From: Gigaspora margarita
Taxonomy: Eukaryota; Glomeromycota; Glomeromycetes; Diversisporales; Gigasporaceae
Length of the DNA stretch: 64,000 nt
Assembly (NCBI GenBank): GCA_009809945.1
Contig: WTPW01000010.1
Coordinates: 1,040,590-1,104,589 of the forward strand
Reading direction: 5' to 3'
The position numbers and the translations under genes are program-made. Under the pieces are notes generated by a model. That model did no database searches. It worked only from the letters and a program-made list of their open reading frames with translations, and was not told where the DNA came from. Of this stretch, positions 32,320 to 44,481 are shown in pieces (the stretch's first letter is position 1; the number at the start of each line of letters is the position of its first letter).

Positions 32320-34428
32320 AGGACCCTGGACATCTCTCATATAGGTCATAACTGATTTGCATGAATTTAGCCATTTTTGCTACCCCTAAAATCAAGTAAA
32401 TTTGCTAAAAGTTGGATTATTACATATAAACTTTATAGTAATTTGCTAAAAACTAAATTATAACATCTAGTATCAAGTAAATAAATATAGTATAAATTTT
32501 TTTATTTGAATTCATAGAATTAAAATAAAAAATTTTTATCAAATTTGGTCAAGAACTCGTGGAGATATCTTTGATGAAAGTTCCTGTAAACAATTTTAAC
32601 ATAGCTTCTTTGTAATATGTTTTTTTGCTTTTTCAAAATAACCCACTGTTCAGCAATGATTTACAAGAAATTTTATTATGCTAACTAAAAAAAAATTTAT
32701 AATAAGACTTGTAGCGCATATCATGGACTAATAGAATCTCAAATTTTATGAAAAAGTATTGAAAACTTGTGAAGATATTAACGTTTTTGTAAATTTAGAC
32801 GCATACGTTTTTGCAAGTTTACTCTAAACTTCAAATGCTTTTAGAAGCACTTTCTCAAAATGAAATCTCCAAAACGTGACTAAGTAAGTTAGTAGAATAG
32901 GTATTTTAAAGTCTTCACTTAAAATTTCATCAAAAATGGATTAATATTGACGAAGTTATGATGATTTTTCAATTTACTTCAGATTCGGAATTTTCTAAAA
33001 TTTACAATTTTGATGAAAACAGAAAAATTACATCACAGGCTAGATTTTCACAAGTTCAAATGAAACAAGTTACTGTGCACTAAGTAAATTTTTAGAGCAT
33101 ATTATTGACTAGTAGAATCTCAAATTTTATAAAAAAATGTTGAAAACTCGTGGAGATATTAACGTTTTTGTAAATTCGGACGTCATACATTTTTGCAAAC
33201 AATTTTGGCACATGATATACGTTTTTGGAAATAGAAAAATCTTTCATCAAAGATTTCTCTACGAGTTCTTGACCAAATTCGATGAAAATTTTTTTATTTT
33301 AATTTTACAAATATATAGAATTCAAATAAAAAAATTTTTATCGAATTTGGTCAAGAACTCGTAGAGAAATATTTGATGAAAGATTTTTCTATTTCCAAAA
33401 ACATATATCACATACCAAAATTGTTTGCAAAAACGTATGACGTCTGAATTTACAAAAACGTTAATATCTCCACAAGTTTTCAACATTTTTCATAAAATTT
33501 GAGATTCTTTTAGTCAATAATATGCTCTAAAAGTTTACTTAGTGCGCAGTAACTTGTTTCATTTGAACTTGTAAAAATCTAGCCTGTGATGTAATTTTTC
33601 TGTTTTCATTAAAATTGTAAATTTTAGAAAATTCCGAATCTGGAAGCAAATTGAAAAATCATCATAACTTCGTCAATATTAATCCGTTTTTGATGAAATT
33701 TTAAATGAAGACTTTAAAATACCTATTCTACCAACTTACTTAGTCACGTTTTGGAGGTTTCATTTTGAGAAGTGCTTCTGAAAGCATTTGAAGTTTAGGG
33801 TAAACTTGCGAAAACGTATGTGTCCGAATTTACAAAAATGTTAATATCTTCACAAGTTTTCAATACTTTTTCATAAAATTTAAGATTCTATTAGTCCATG
33901 ATATGCACTACAAGTCTTGTTATAAAATGTTTTTTAGTTAGCATAGAAAATTTCTTGTAAATCATCGCTGAACAGTGGGTTATTTTGAAAAGTTAAAAAT
34001 TATTATATAAATTACTAACTAATTTACTTAATGATAACCCCATGCAATTGTATTACATAATTATTTGTTTATCGATATACAATCATAATCAATAATCGTA
34101 ATACATATGCAGAGTAAGTACCAAGTTGCTATTGATACTAAAGCCTGATTATATGCTACAACTACTTTTTAATTATAATTAATTATCACTTTGCTTCGTA
34201 AACCATTAATAACTTGTTATATCCAGATTGATTATCATCAAAATGTGGTTAAATTGCTAAAAATAAAATATGACATGTATAAAATCTTAGTAATTCGCCA
34301 AAATATTCAATTATGACCCTTTTTAAAATTAACTTTAATTTGCTAAAATTAAAATTTGGATCTTAGATCAAAATTGAATCAATTTACTAAAAAAAAATAT
34401 GACATATATCAGAGATGTCTGGGGTCCT
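32320..34428. mobile_element. 2.1-kb palindromic hAT-like element P, copy 1
   Basis: The ends AGGACCCTGGACATCTCTCA and the inverse of AGAGATGTCTGGGGTCCT are flanked by a perfect 8-bp TSD, GTCACAAC. From about 32630 to 34000 it is a long imperfect palindrome centred near 33290, with arms of about 650 bp matching in reverse complement. Repeated words are GAAAACTCGTGGAGATATTA, ACGTTTTTGTAAATTC and GGTCAAGAACTCGT. No protein is encoded; the ORF at 33137 is a hairpin arm. Its target was a MITE end of the TTCCTCC family (32278). Confidence 0.93.
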
Positions 34429-34494
34429 GTCACAACCTCTATATAATTACACAAAATTTAACTACTATTTTTTTATATAACAAATACCTTTATA

Positions 34495-34775
34495 CAGTGT
34501 TGTACATAGGACAGTTGGGACATGAGCTGGGACATTTTGGGACATTTTGGGACAATTTTTTAAATTGAAATTACTTAAAATTTTATTAAGATAATCTAAT
34601 TTAATTTTTTTAGAAATGTGTTCAGCACCTAGAAAAATATATAATCATGTATTTTTTTAATTTAATTTATTAATTATTAAGACTTGGGACATAGTTGAAA
34701 CACTTGGGACGCTGGGATGTTGGGACGTTGGGACATACCAAAAAAAGGCTGGGACAGTGAAAATGTACAACACTG
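34495..34775. mobile_element. hAT-type MITE, family hAT-II, copy B
   Basis: A perfect 8-bp TSD, CCTTTATA. The ends are CAGTGTTGTACATAGGACAG and the inverse of TGTACAACACTG. It has GGGACATTTTGGGACA words where copy A has TTTGGACAATTTTG, so the subterminal repeats differ while the core is shared. Confidence 0.93.
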
Positions 34776-34899
34776 CCTTTATATAATCACAAATAGCTTA
34801 TAATTACTATCACATTTTTTAGAAGTTTTTTGAGATTTTTTTGTTAGTAAAATACTTTATATAATCACAATATTATATATAAAAGTCTAAATTTTACTA

Positions 34900-35418
34900 C
34901 TATAAATTCCCGAAATAAGCTATATTTTGTTAGCAAAAATCAGAAGTTTGCTTGTTTTGGGTTAAATTTAGTTTTTAGTAATCACAAATAGTTGCTACAT
35001 AACGAAGTTCAAATTTTACTAAATAAATCGATTATAATCGCTTAAGTAAACTTGTTTAGAAGATCTGAATACATATACTCTAAAATTTTTATCAAGATTG
35101 GTGAATTTTTTATTATTTAACTTTAAATTTTTACATTTATCAAATATACTTTTTTAAAAATTTTACTTTTTTATTGAATATAAATGTCAAAAGTCAAATA
35201 ATAAAATGTTCTTTAATATTGCTAAAAATTTTGCTATATGTGTATTTTGATCTCTTTAATAAGTTTACTTAAGCGATTACTATCGATTTATATAGTTAAA
35301 TTTGAACTTTACTATATAGTAACTATTAATGATTGTGGAAGTAACTTATTTTCGAGTAAATAAGTTTTTGGGTTTTTTGGTCAAAACAAAAAGGTAGCTT
35401 ATTTTCAGGAATCTACAG
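34900..35418. mobile_element. TA-target MITE, family M, copy 2
   Basis: TA-flanked ends CTATAAATTCCCGAAATAAG and the inverse of TTATTTTCAGGAATCTACAG. The inside is a large imperfect palindrome with AAGTAAACTTG and its inverse CAAGTTTACTT. It is longer than copy 1 (519 against 314 bp), so one of them carries an internal indel. Confidence 0.85.
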
Positions 35419-35420
35419 TA

Positions 35421-37020
35421 AGTAAGTCGATTAATACATTAAGAAAGCTGTTTGATATGGCAAATTATATATAATTTTGAATTTTGACAAACTATTATTA
35501 ATTTGTTTTTTCATTATATGTTGGACAAAAAAATAATTTATTTTTTTTCATCTAACATAAAGTAAAGAAATTAATTAATAAAAGTTAGTTCAAATTATAT
35601 AAAACTTTTAGAATATGTGTAATTTATTATTCCAAACAATTTAACTTCATGCATAAAAGTTGATTCACTTAGTACAATTTGGACTTTTATATGTAGTAAC
35701 TATTTGTGATTATAATATTTACTTCTATATAATCACATAATATAAACCATAGTAGGGATACCATGGATCTGCAATAGCATAATCTGCGCATAAATCAGAT
35801 TTACCGCAGAAGCATATGCGACAGCATATTCATATATCTGGATGAATTTCACATAATTAATAAAGCATAATCTGCACATAAAATGGCCAAAATTAAAGAT
35901 AAATAATATCAGGTTTATCAATTTTCCTCACCAGTTCCTATTGAACGCATAGAAATCTTGCGTTTGATAATACAAAATATAAATCATCAGATTTGAAATT
36001 TCAAATAAGGTATGAATGTTACTGTAAGTAATAAAACATATCGTTAAAGCAATATAAAGTTTAACAAGAAACTTGGGTTTCATGCATATGCATAATTGTG
36101 AATCGTGTACATGTTTCCAAATTATGTGCATTTTACACAGGTAAAACTATAAATATTTTCTAAATTTATTATGACAGAAAACCTTTGGTGTGATATACAA
36201 CTTTTACCAATATTTTCTATAGAATTATTAACTATCAGATCAAAGATTTAATGTAACGTGAAATTTAAAGAATAGAGCCATTTTTAAAAAAATACAAGTA
36301 ACTCATAATTTTGCTTATGAAACCTCTTTTTGTATTTTAACAAAAAAAATTTCTTGCGAAATTTTGGGTTAGAGATGGTCTTTGCTAATTCTTTACTTAT
36401 CTTTGCTTTAATACTAACTCTTATTCTATATTCTTATAATTATTATATTGTTAGTTTGTTTTAATTTCACATTATATCTAAACTTATTGTTATTGAATAT
36501 GTTATAAAATTTTGTTTAAAAGACTACAACAAAAGTTGCAAATTACACTATAAGTTTTAATATGAAAATTTTTTTAAAAAACTGTTAGAAAAGGTAATAT
36601 CTAACAAAGGTTTTCTGCTATAATAGATTTAGAAAACATTTGCAGTTTTATCTGTATTATCCCATCAAAGTTTCTTTTATTTTTTTTGTCATGCGCGAAT
36701 TTTCAAACAATTTGTACAATATGCATTAAATGTGCATGCATATTTTATCACATCTCTATGCAAATAACAGTTTTGTAATGCGATTCTTTTCAATAATTTT
36801 ATAGTACACAAATGCTATGGTTTTATTGGTAAGTAACTGATAAGTTCGGTAACTTACAATAATGATAATGATAAAAATTTACAATAATAAATTTACAACT
36901 CTAGTGATTGCATATTTTTGTATATTTCTACCTAATTCGCATAATCTGTAGCATAATTTTAAAAAATTTATTGTATAATTCGCATAATTCAGATTTTTCA
37001 AAGCAGGCAGAATTTGGGGT
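35421..37020. other. 1.6-kb AT-rich spacer
   Basis: No gene is recognised; ORFs at 35733 and 35928 (-) lack features. ATATAATCACA words near 35725 suggest it may be interior sequence of a larger element whose ends are near 32278 and 37422, but that is only a guess. Confidence 0.4.
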
Positions 37021-37030
37021 CTGTCACAGC

Positions 37031-37287
37031 TAGTGATGTGAGTTGGTAGCTACCAGTAGGAATATACTACTGGTATCGGCCGGTAAATAACGGTAGATAC
37101 CGTTAGGTAAATTATATGCAGTGTAGATACCAATAAAAATTATATAATTAATTATAAATATGATTTGTCAAATAATTTTATTTATCATGTAACTAGTAGA
37201 TCTACCGGTAGTGGTAGCTACCGGTAGCTACCACCTACTGGTAGATACTGGTAAGACTATGCCAAACTAGTAGAATTTACATCACTA
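37031..37287. mobile_element. 257-bp hAT-type MITE with GGTAGCTACC repeats
   Basis: The ends are TAGTGATGTGAGTTGG and the inverse of AATTTACATCACTA. The TSD is GTCACAGC/GTCATAGC (7 of 8). Subterminal GGTAGCTACCGGTAG words occur on both sides, again a self-complementary word repeated inside a hAT MITE. Confidence 0.9.
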
Positions 37288-37318
37288 GTCATAGCAGAAA
37301 ATTTGGATCCCTAAATCA

Positions 37319-37424
37319 CAGTATTAGATGTGATTATATAGGGTAATTATTATATAATCACACCTCTTTATAATCACTATTTTTGCTACAACAAACTGCA
37401 TGATTATAGAGGAGGAAGACAGTA
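37319..37424. repeat. Right part of a TTCCTCC-family MITE
   Basis: It contains three ATAATCAC words in both orientations and ends GATTATAGAGGAGGAAGACAG followed by TA, as at 26700-26729. No matching left end is adjacent. Confidence 0.65.
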
Positions 37425-37948
37425 TATGATACTTAGAGTAGTCTTCTGTAAAAATATTATATTAAACAATAGCAGAAAACTACTCTATCACTAATATATA
37501 CTCAGATATAATAGGACATCTAGGGTAGGTAACTTTAGAAATTTTATACAAAATAATGGATCTTACCTACCTATCACTAGTATGTACTCAGATATATGTA
37601 GATACTTGGATAGTCTTCTTCAGAAATATTATATAAAACAATAGTAAAAAACTATTCTATTGAATAGTATATACTCAGTATAGTATAAAAGTTAAGTTAG
37701 ATAATTCAAGTGTGCAAAATTGGCTAGCATGTTCAAGTAAACAAATAACCCAGATATGATTCTTTGAAAGTTGTAAGAAAGTTATGAGAAAGTACCTGAA
37801 ACTTGAGGTATAATAGGTGCAATAAATTAACAAAAATTTTAGTCAATATTATTTTATAATTTTGGCTAGATCTTTAGATATAATAACTTAGTATCTATAG
37901 CTTGTATAAAAATAACAAGAAAATAGTAAACTAAAAAGATTCTTCCTG

Positions 37949-38219
37949 TAGTATTGTACATTTTGGCTATCTACAATCCTTTTTTGGCTTGTCTACATTC
38001 AAAATTCAAAATTGTCCAAAGCTTGTTCAGGCTTTAATAATTAATAAATCTATCTAAAAATATATAATTATATATTTTTTTAGATGCTGAACACATTCTA
38101 GTTAAAATTAAAATAGATTATTTTAATAAAATTTTAAATAATTTTACTTTATTTAATTGTTCAAAATTGTTTAAAATTGTTCAAATTATTGTCCAAAGCT
38201 TTTCTCTGTGACAATACTG
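37949..38219 (-). mobile_element. hAT-type MITE, family hAT-II, copy C (inverted)
   Basis: The ends are TAGTATTGTACA and TGACAATACTG, with the same core as copy A in reverse (AAAAATATATAATTATATAT and GCTGAACACATTCTAGTTAA). The two flanks do not match, so the TSD has been lost or the copy recombined. Confidence 0.75.
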
Positions 38220-39180
38220 CCTTTAGGTGTCCTGCTAGTTCTCTACTAGTGCTATGATAGTTCTAGACATTATTAGGTCACTACTATAGTACCAAGTTTG
38301 GATCCTCAAATCATACTTTCAAAAGATTAGCCAGAATTATAGTATAATATTAGCTAAATTTTTACTATAAATTTATTGAACTATCTAACAATTTTTTTTA
38401 CTCCATTTCAGCATCTTGAAAGGTAACCAAACAGGTACAAAAAGATAAACACCTCAATATAGAATTTGATACCCAAACAGGTATAGGGAGCAATAGCTTT
38501 AGTATAAAGCTTGGAATCGAAAGAAGTACAGACAACCTGTACTCTCAACATAGAACTAGGTATCCAAACAGGTAAAGAAGAATAGTATTAACAATGTAGA
38601 ATTTGATATGTAAATGAATTAGAAACAAGAAAAAAATGATAATATATAGATCATATAGTAGTAGTTAAATTAAATAGTAGATAGTAAAAATATGAATACT
38701 AGGAACAGTTTAAATAGATAGCTAGAGTATAAAATAGATACCCAATATTGAAAACTATATAAATTATATAGTGATTATTAAATTATATTATTCAAATTAT
38801 ATAGTGATAATTAAATTATATTATTATTATTTTTTTTTAATCTTAGACAGTCTCGCCAAAACTTTATTAAGTTATTTATTTGAATTTACATTAAATTCAG
38901 TATATCCTAATCTCTAAGTTTGACATCATTCCATCTGTTGTATCACAAATCAAATGCGACCTGCCGCACTAGTTCATATATATATACAAAACTAGAGGCT
39001 TAAATTATATTATTTAGATTATATAGTGATACTTAAATTATATAATGATATTTAGATTATATAGAGATTAGAGATCTTAGCTAAGATCTGATCCAACCCA
39101 ACTCAGGTCTGATCCAACTCGGTCAAGTCAGATCAGATTAAACCCAGGTCAGATCAGATCTGGATCAGATTATATACAAT
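38220..39180. other. AT-rich spacer with small repeats
   Basis: Near 38400-38600 AACCAAACAGGTACA- and ATACCCAAACAGGTA-type words recur four times at intervals of 50-70 bp. At 39080-39170 GATCAGATC and AACCCAGGTCAGATC words recur, like the ends of the 15411 element. No gene is seen. Confidence 0.45.
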
Positions 39181-39187
39181 AATTGCA

Positions 39188-39493
39188 AGTAGTCGCTACA
39201 TTGTAAAGTCCAAATTTTACTATGTAAATTAATAAAATCTGTTTAAGTAAACTTGTTTAGGAGATAAAAATATATATATTCTAAAATCTTATTCAAATTA
39301 AAAAACTTTTTATTCTTTGCCTTTTAAGTTTTACATTCATTGATCTTTTTTTATTGAATGTAAAAATTAACAGAAATTTTTTTTGATTTGAATATTAATT
39401 TTAGTATATTTGCATTTTGATCTTCCAAACAAGTTTACTTAAACAGGTATTATCAATTTATATAGTAAAATTTAGACCTTACTATGTAGCAAC
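39188..39493. repeat. Fragment related to MITE family M
   Basis: It shares GTAGTCGCTACAT..AAAGTCCAAATTTTACTA and AAGTAAACTTGTTTAG with the inside of family M and ends with the inverse GTAGCAAC. The terminal TACAGTA.. ends are missing. Its last 8 bases were the target of the hAT element starting at 39494. Confidence 0.65.
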
Positions 39494-39674
39494 TAGGGTT
39501 CCTCAAAGTTAAATTGAATCGAATATTAGGTATATTTGAATTTGATCGAATCAAATAAACCCTTGATTTGGATTTGATTTGATTGAATTAAATCAAATCA
39601 AATTATATTTGGAAATTATTAAAAATTTTAAAATTTTGTTACTTTTTAAATTTTTAATTTACACAAATTTTATT

Positions 39675-40929
39675 TTATTTTATTTTTTTATTTTCTGCGT
39701 CAAAGTTTCCACTTTGGGAAAAGGTGTTTTTATTCAAGCAAACGGATCTAGAGCGCCTTTTTGAGTACTCGACATTTGTTATATTGATGAGGGTACAACT
39801 AGCCACACCTGCAACTTTTGGTTATTTATTTAAATAGCCACCTGAAGGTTCCACACTAGCTACCATACCTGCAACCTGCATACTGGCATTGCCTATTTAA
39901 ACCCTCTGGTCCCTGCTTTGCCTACCAATCCTACTTGTATCTCCGGTACAATCCTCTATTATATTAGTTAGTTAAGATTAGTCCCGGATGCTTGCAGAAT
40001 CCCTTTAGAACTAATTTATCCTTGTAGGACACTTGGTAGAACAGTCTCTGTCCCACACAAATATTACCTATGCTTTGGTAACTTACGCATCTGCATTATA
40101 CTGACACTAAACCACTACCATTATCTACTTTCATACTTGCAAGGTTCGCTCTGATCCCAGCACCCACCATCATCATTAGGGTTCCACAATTTGATTTGAT
40201 CTTCAAATATTTGAATCAAATATTTGATCAAATTCAAATTCAAATTTGACAATATTTGATTTGATCAAATTCAAATCTGGCCAAATTTGATTTGATCGAC
40301 AAATATTTGATTTGATTTGGAAATTACTATTAAAAATTCAAATTCAAATCAAATTCAAATCCAAATATTTGAATCAAATCAAATTCAAATCAGGGTCAAT
40401 TTGATTTAATCAAATTCAAATTGATCCAATATTTGATTTGATTTGAATTTGAGGAACCCTAATCACCATCCTACCAGTTTTTACACTGGATTTCCAAACT
40501 TTCAAACCAGTTAGCCCAAAAGGGTCGATATGGCTTTCTTCCCTTGGTACCTACTGCCAGAACGTAGGTTCTTTTCCTCTAGTGCGACTCTAGTGGCCAG
40601 GTTGGTGAACCCCTCTTTGAGGATCTTGTTGTCTGGTTCTAGTTTCTGATATTCTAGTTTTGGTAGCACTGTCAAAGATCTTTGCTACCTCCTTACTTGG
40701 GGCTTGCCAAATGGGTTTTCATTTCTTCAGTTCCTTGGATTTTTGTACGTCTGAAAGCTCCCATTCAAGATAGTGTGCCAAGGCCTACAGGTAATGTACT
40801 CAACTGATCGATGAGAAACAGTTACTGAAACACAGGTCTATTTTTCAAAGCATTGCTAGTGGGATTTGAATCCTAGACCTGCTACTTGGAGGGTGCCAAC
40901 TTACCAACTTCCCTAAGTCGCCACACCCT
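39675..40929 (-). mobile_element. tRNA-headed retroposon (minus strand), 1.26 kb
   Basis: A 17-bp perfect TSD, TTTACACAAATTTTATT, at 39658-39674 and 40930-40946. On the minus strand the 5' head (40928 to about 40855) is tRNA-like, with GGATTCAAATCCC as B box and GGGAAGTTGGTAAGTTGG in the A-box arm. The 3' end is an A-rich AAAATAAAAAAATAAAAT tail. The body is GC-richer than its surroundings and unlike the 24978 retroposon beyond the head. One minus-strand frame, LEYQKLEPDNKILKEGF then KKAIST, is open for about 50 codons and coiled-coil-like. It holds a hAT-I MITE. Confidence 0.87.
40177..40461 (+). mobile_element. hAT-type MITE, family hAT-I, copy 4
   Basis: The ends are TAGGGTTCC and GGAACCCTA, the most symmetrical of the family. 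The TSD is ATCATCAT/ATCACCAT (7 of 8). It is inserted within a retroposon that itself sits inside another hAT-I variant, so the family was active at two separate times. Confidence 0.93.
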
Positions 40930-41237
40930 TTTACACAAATTTTATTAAGCTAATTGATTTTGAGTATTAAATAAAAAATATTTTTCTAATCAAAATATCC
41001 CTAGTTACTTAGAACAAAAATAGCAGTTATTTTAATAAAATTTTGTATAAATAGCTATTAAATCTATAGGTTCAATAAAAATTAAATCAAATATTCAAAT
41101 ATTTGTCAAATCAAATTGAATATTTTGTCAATTTAAATTTGATTAATTTGAAATTTCTGTATTTGAATTTGATTTAACATCAAATATTTGATTGAATTAA
41201 ATTGAATCAAATCAAATTGCAGAGCCCTAGTAGCAAC

Positions 41238-41693
41238 TATTATCAATCTGAGTTATATATGGTGATGAAATTATTTTGGGTTTTGGGACCCGAAATTAAA
41301 AAATTTTTCTGAAATTGTTTTTGATCTATTTTACTTAAAATCTGAAATTTTTTGATTTTTTTTTGAATAAATAAAATTATAAGGAACATAATTATATAAA
41401 TTTTATTTGCTCTTTCTTATAAAAATTTTAATTTATTTTTAAAAACCCAAAATAGGCATTTTTTAAAAATTAATTTTGGTGCCATATATAATCTGAGTTC
41501 AATCCAGATTGGGTTTGATATAAGATAGGTTAGACCTGGATCAGGTTTTGACTCAAGTGAAAACCTAACCTAACCTGATCTACTAAGACCCATAACAGAG
41601 ATATTTAAATTATAGGATGATATTCAGATTATATAATAGTAATATAATCTGGCTTAAGTGGTATCACTCTATAATATAATTATATTATAAAGT
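41238..41693. other. AT-rich spacer
   Basis: TTGGGTTTGATATAAGATAG and CCTAACCTAACCTGATC words are present near 41500-41580; no gene. Confidence 0.4.
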
Positions 41694-41701
41694 AATATCA
41701 C

Positions 41702-43807
41702 AGGACCCCGGACATCTCTCATATAGGTCACAACTGATCTGCATAAATTTAGCCATTTTTGCTATCCCTAAAATCAAGTAAATTTGCTAAAAGTTGGATT
41801 ATTACATATAAACTTTATAGTAATTTGCTAAAAACTAAATTATAACATCTAGTATCAAGTAAATAAATATAGTATAAATTTTTTTATTTGAATTTATAGA
41901 ATTAAAATAAAAAAATTTTTATTAAATTTGGTCAAGAACTCGTGGAGATATCTTTGATGAAAGTTCCTGTAAACAATTTCAACGTAGCTTCTTTGTAATA
42001 TGTTTTTTTGCTTTTTCAAAATAACCCACTGTTCGGCAATGATTTACAAGAAATTTTACTATGCTAACTAAAAAAATTTATAACAAACCTTGTAGCGCAT
42101 ATCATGCACTAATAGAATTTCAATTTTATGAAAAAGTATTGAAAACTCGTGAAGATATTAACATTTTTGTAAATTTGGACGCATACGTTTTTGCAAGTTT
42201 TTTCCTAAACTTCAAATGCTTCCTGAAGTACTTTCTCAAAATAAAAACTCCAAAATGTGACTAAGTAAGTTGGTAGAATAGATATTTTAAAGTCTTTAGT
42301 TAAAATTTCATTAAAAACGGATCAATATTGACGAAGTTATGATGATTTTTCAATTTGCTTCCAAATTCAGAATTTTCTAAAATTTACAATTTTGATGAAA
42401 ACAGAAAAATTACATTACAGGCTAGATTTTTACAAGTTCAAATTAAACAAGTTACTGCGCACTAAGTAAATTTTAGAGCATATTATTGACTAATAGAATC
42501 TCAAATTTTATAAAAAAATGTTGAAAACTCGTGGAGATATTAACGTTTTTGTAAATTCAGACGTCATACATTTTTGCAAACAATTTTGGCACGTGATGTA
42601 CGTTTTTGGAAATAGAAAAAATCTTTCATCAAAGATTTCTCTACGAGTTTTTGACCAAATTCGATGAAAATTTTTTTATTTTAATTCTACAAATATATAG
42701 AATTCAAATAAAAAAATTTTTATTGAATTTGGTCAAGACCTCATAGAGAAATATTTGATGAAATATTTTTTCTATTTCCAAAGTCATATATCATGTGCCA
42801 AAATTTTTTGCAAAAACGTATAATGTCTGAATTTACAAAAATGTTAATATCTCCACAAGTTTTCAACATTTTTTCATAAAATTTGAGATTCTTTTAGTCA
42901 ATAATATGCTCTAAAAGTTTACTTAGTGCGCAGTAACTTGTTTCATTTGAACTTGTAAAAATCTAGCCTGTGATGTAATTTTTCTGTTTTCATCAAAATT
43001 GTAAATTTCGAATCTGGAAGCAAATTGAAAAATCATTATAGCTTCGTCAATTTTGATCTTTTTTTGATGAAATTTTAATCAAAGACTTTAAAATACCTAT
43101 TCTACTAACTTACTTAGTCATGTTTTGGAGTTTTCATTTTGAAAAAGTGCTCCAGGAAGCATTTGAAGTTTAGGGGAAAACTTGCAAAAATGTATGCATC
43201 CGAATTTACAAAAACATTAATATTTTCACGAGTTTTCAATACTTTTCATAAAATTTGAGATTCTATTAGTCCATGATATGCGCTACAAGTCTTGTTATAA
43301 AATTTTTTTTAGTTAGCATAGTAAAATTTCTTGTAAATTATCGCTAAACAGTGGGTTATTTTGGAAAGTTAAAAATTATTATATAAATTACTAATTTACT
43401 TAATGATAACCCCGTGCAATTGTATTACATAATTATTTGTTTATTGACATACAATTATAATCAATGACTGTAATACATATGCAGAGTAAGTACCAAGTTG
43501 CTATTGATACTAAAGCCCGATTATATGCTACAACTACTTTTCTTTTTAATTATAATTGATTATTACTTTGCTCCGTAAACTATTAATAACTTGTTATATC
43601 CAGATTGATTATCATCAAAATGTGGTTAAATTGCTAAAAATAAAATATGACATGTATAAAATCTTAGTAATTTGCCAAAATATTCAATTATGACCCTTTT
43701 TAAAATTAACTTCAATTTGCTAAAATTAAAATTTTGACCTTAGATCAAAATTGAATCAATTTGCTAAAAAAAAAAATATAACATATATCAGAGATGTCCG
43801 AGGTTCT
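41702..43807. mobile_element. 2.1-kb palindromic hAT-like element P, copy 2
   Basis: The ends AGGACCCCGGACATCTCTCA and the inverse of AGAGATGTCCGAGGTTCT are flanked by a perfect 8-bp TSD, AATATCAC. It is collinear with copy 1 over its whole length and about 95% identical by eye. Both arms are kept, so the ability to form a long hairpin is preserved in two independent insertions. No ORF is credible (the frame at 42061 is arm sequence). Confidence 0.93.
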
Positions 43808-43815
43808 AATATCAC

Positions 43816-44480
43816 TAAAGAAATATCAAATATTAAAATTGATTATGTTAATGCTAAGATATTTTTATTTAAAATTTAATTATTGATATTGGGAATATTA
43901 TAGACTAAAATTTTGTAAAAAACTTAAAATATGTATATTTTGATAACAATATAACCAATTTTAAAGTTTAAGGGTTCTTTTGAATTCTATATGCATATAA
44001 AATTCAAAAAAGTCTGTAAATATTAAAATTAATTATATTATTGTTAGAATCTAATTTTTTTTTAAATTTTAGCTAAAATATTTTAAAATCAGCTAGCCCA
44101 TATCAATATTTGAGGCCTTTTTTGAATTCTACAAGACTATAAAGTCAAAAAAGCCCTTAAATATTGAGATTAACTGCATTATTATCAGAAATTTATATTA
44201 ATTTAAAAAAAAACAATATGGACTATAATTATGTTCATGATTTTATAGCAATATGGATGTTTTATCATCTATAGAAAGTATGGATGATCAACTTTTATAA
44301 TGTTCTTGTTTTATAAAAAATTTCAAATCATTTCAAATCCTCTATAAAAAGTTACTAGGGTCAGATTATGCTTGCTAGCAAAATACAGACAAATCCCAAA
44401 TTCAAAAAAAACAATTGCTATTTGTAAAAAATTAAATCAAAAAAGTAGTCTTAAAATTTTGCAAATATATTATCTATAAG
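43816..44480. other. AT-rich spacer with short inverted pairs
   Basis: TTTTGAATTCTATATG and CATATAAAATTCAAAA near 43980 form a local hairpin; a similar pair lies near 44130. No gene is seen. Confidence 0.4.
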
Positions 44481-44481
44481 T

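Larger units (their letters stand above)
39494..41229 (+). mobile_element. hAT-I variant split by a tRNA-headed retroposon
   Basis: A perfect 8-bp TSD, GTAGCAAC, at 39486-39493 and 41230-41237. The ends are TAGGGTTCC and GAGCCCTA. The left 165 bp and right 285 bp together align with the inverse of the 31786-32045 element. The retroposon at 39675-40929 lies between them. Apart from that insert the element is about 460 bp. Confidence 0.9.

Noticed and set aside
33137..33364. ORF of 75 codons in palindrome P (and its twin at 42061)
   Set aside because: The sequence is hairpin arm, the frame differs between the two copies, and no domain is seen.
37949..38219. 8-bp TSD for hAT-II copy C
   Set aside because: Flanks TCTTCCTG and CCTTTAGG do not match in any register tried; membership rests on sequence similarity only.
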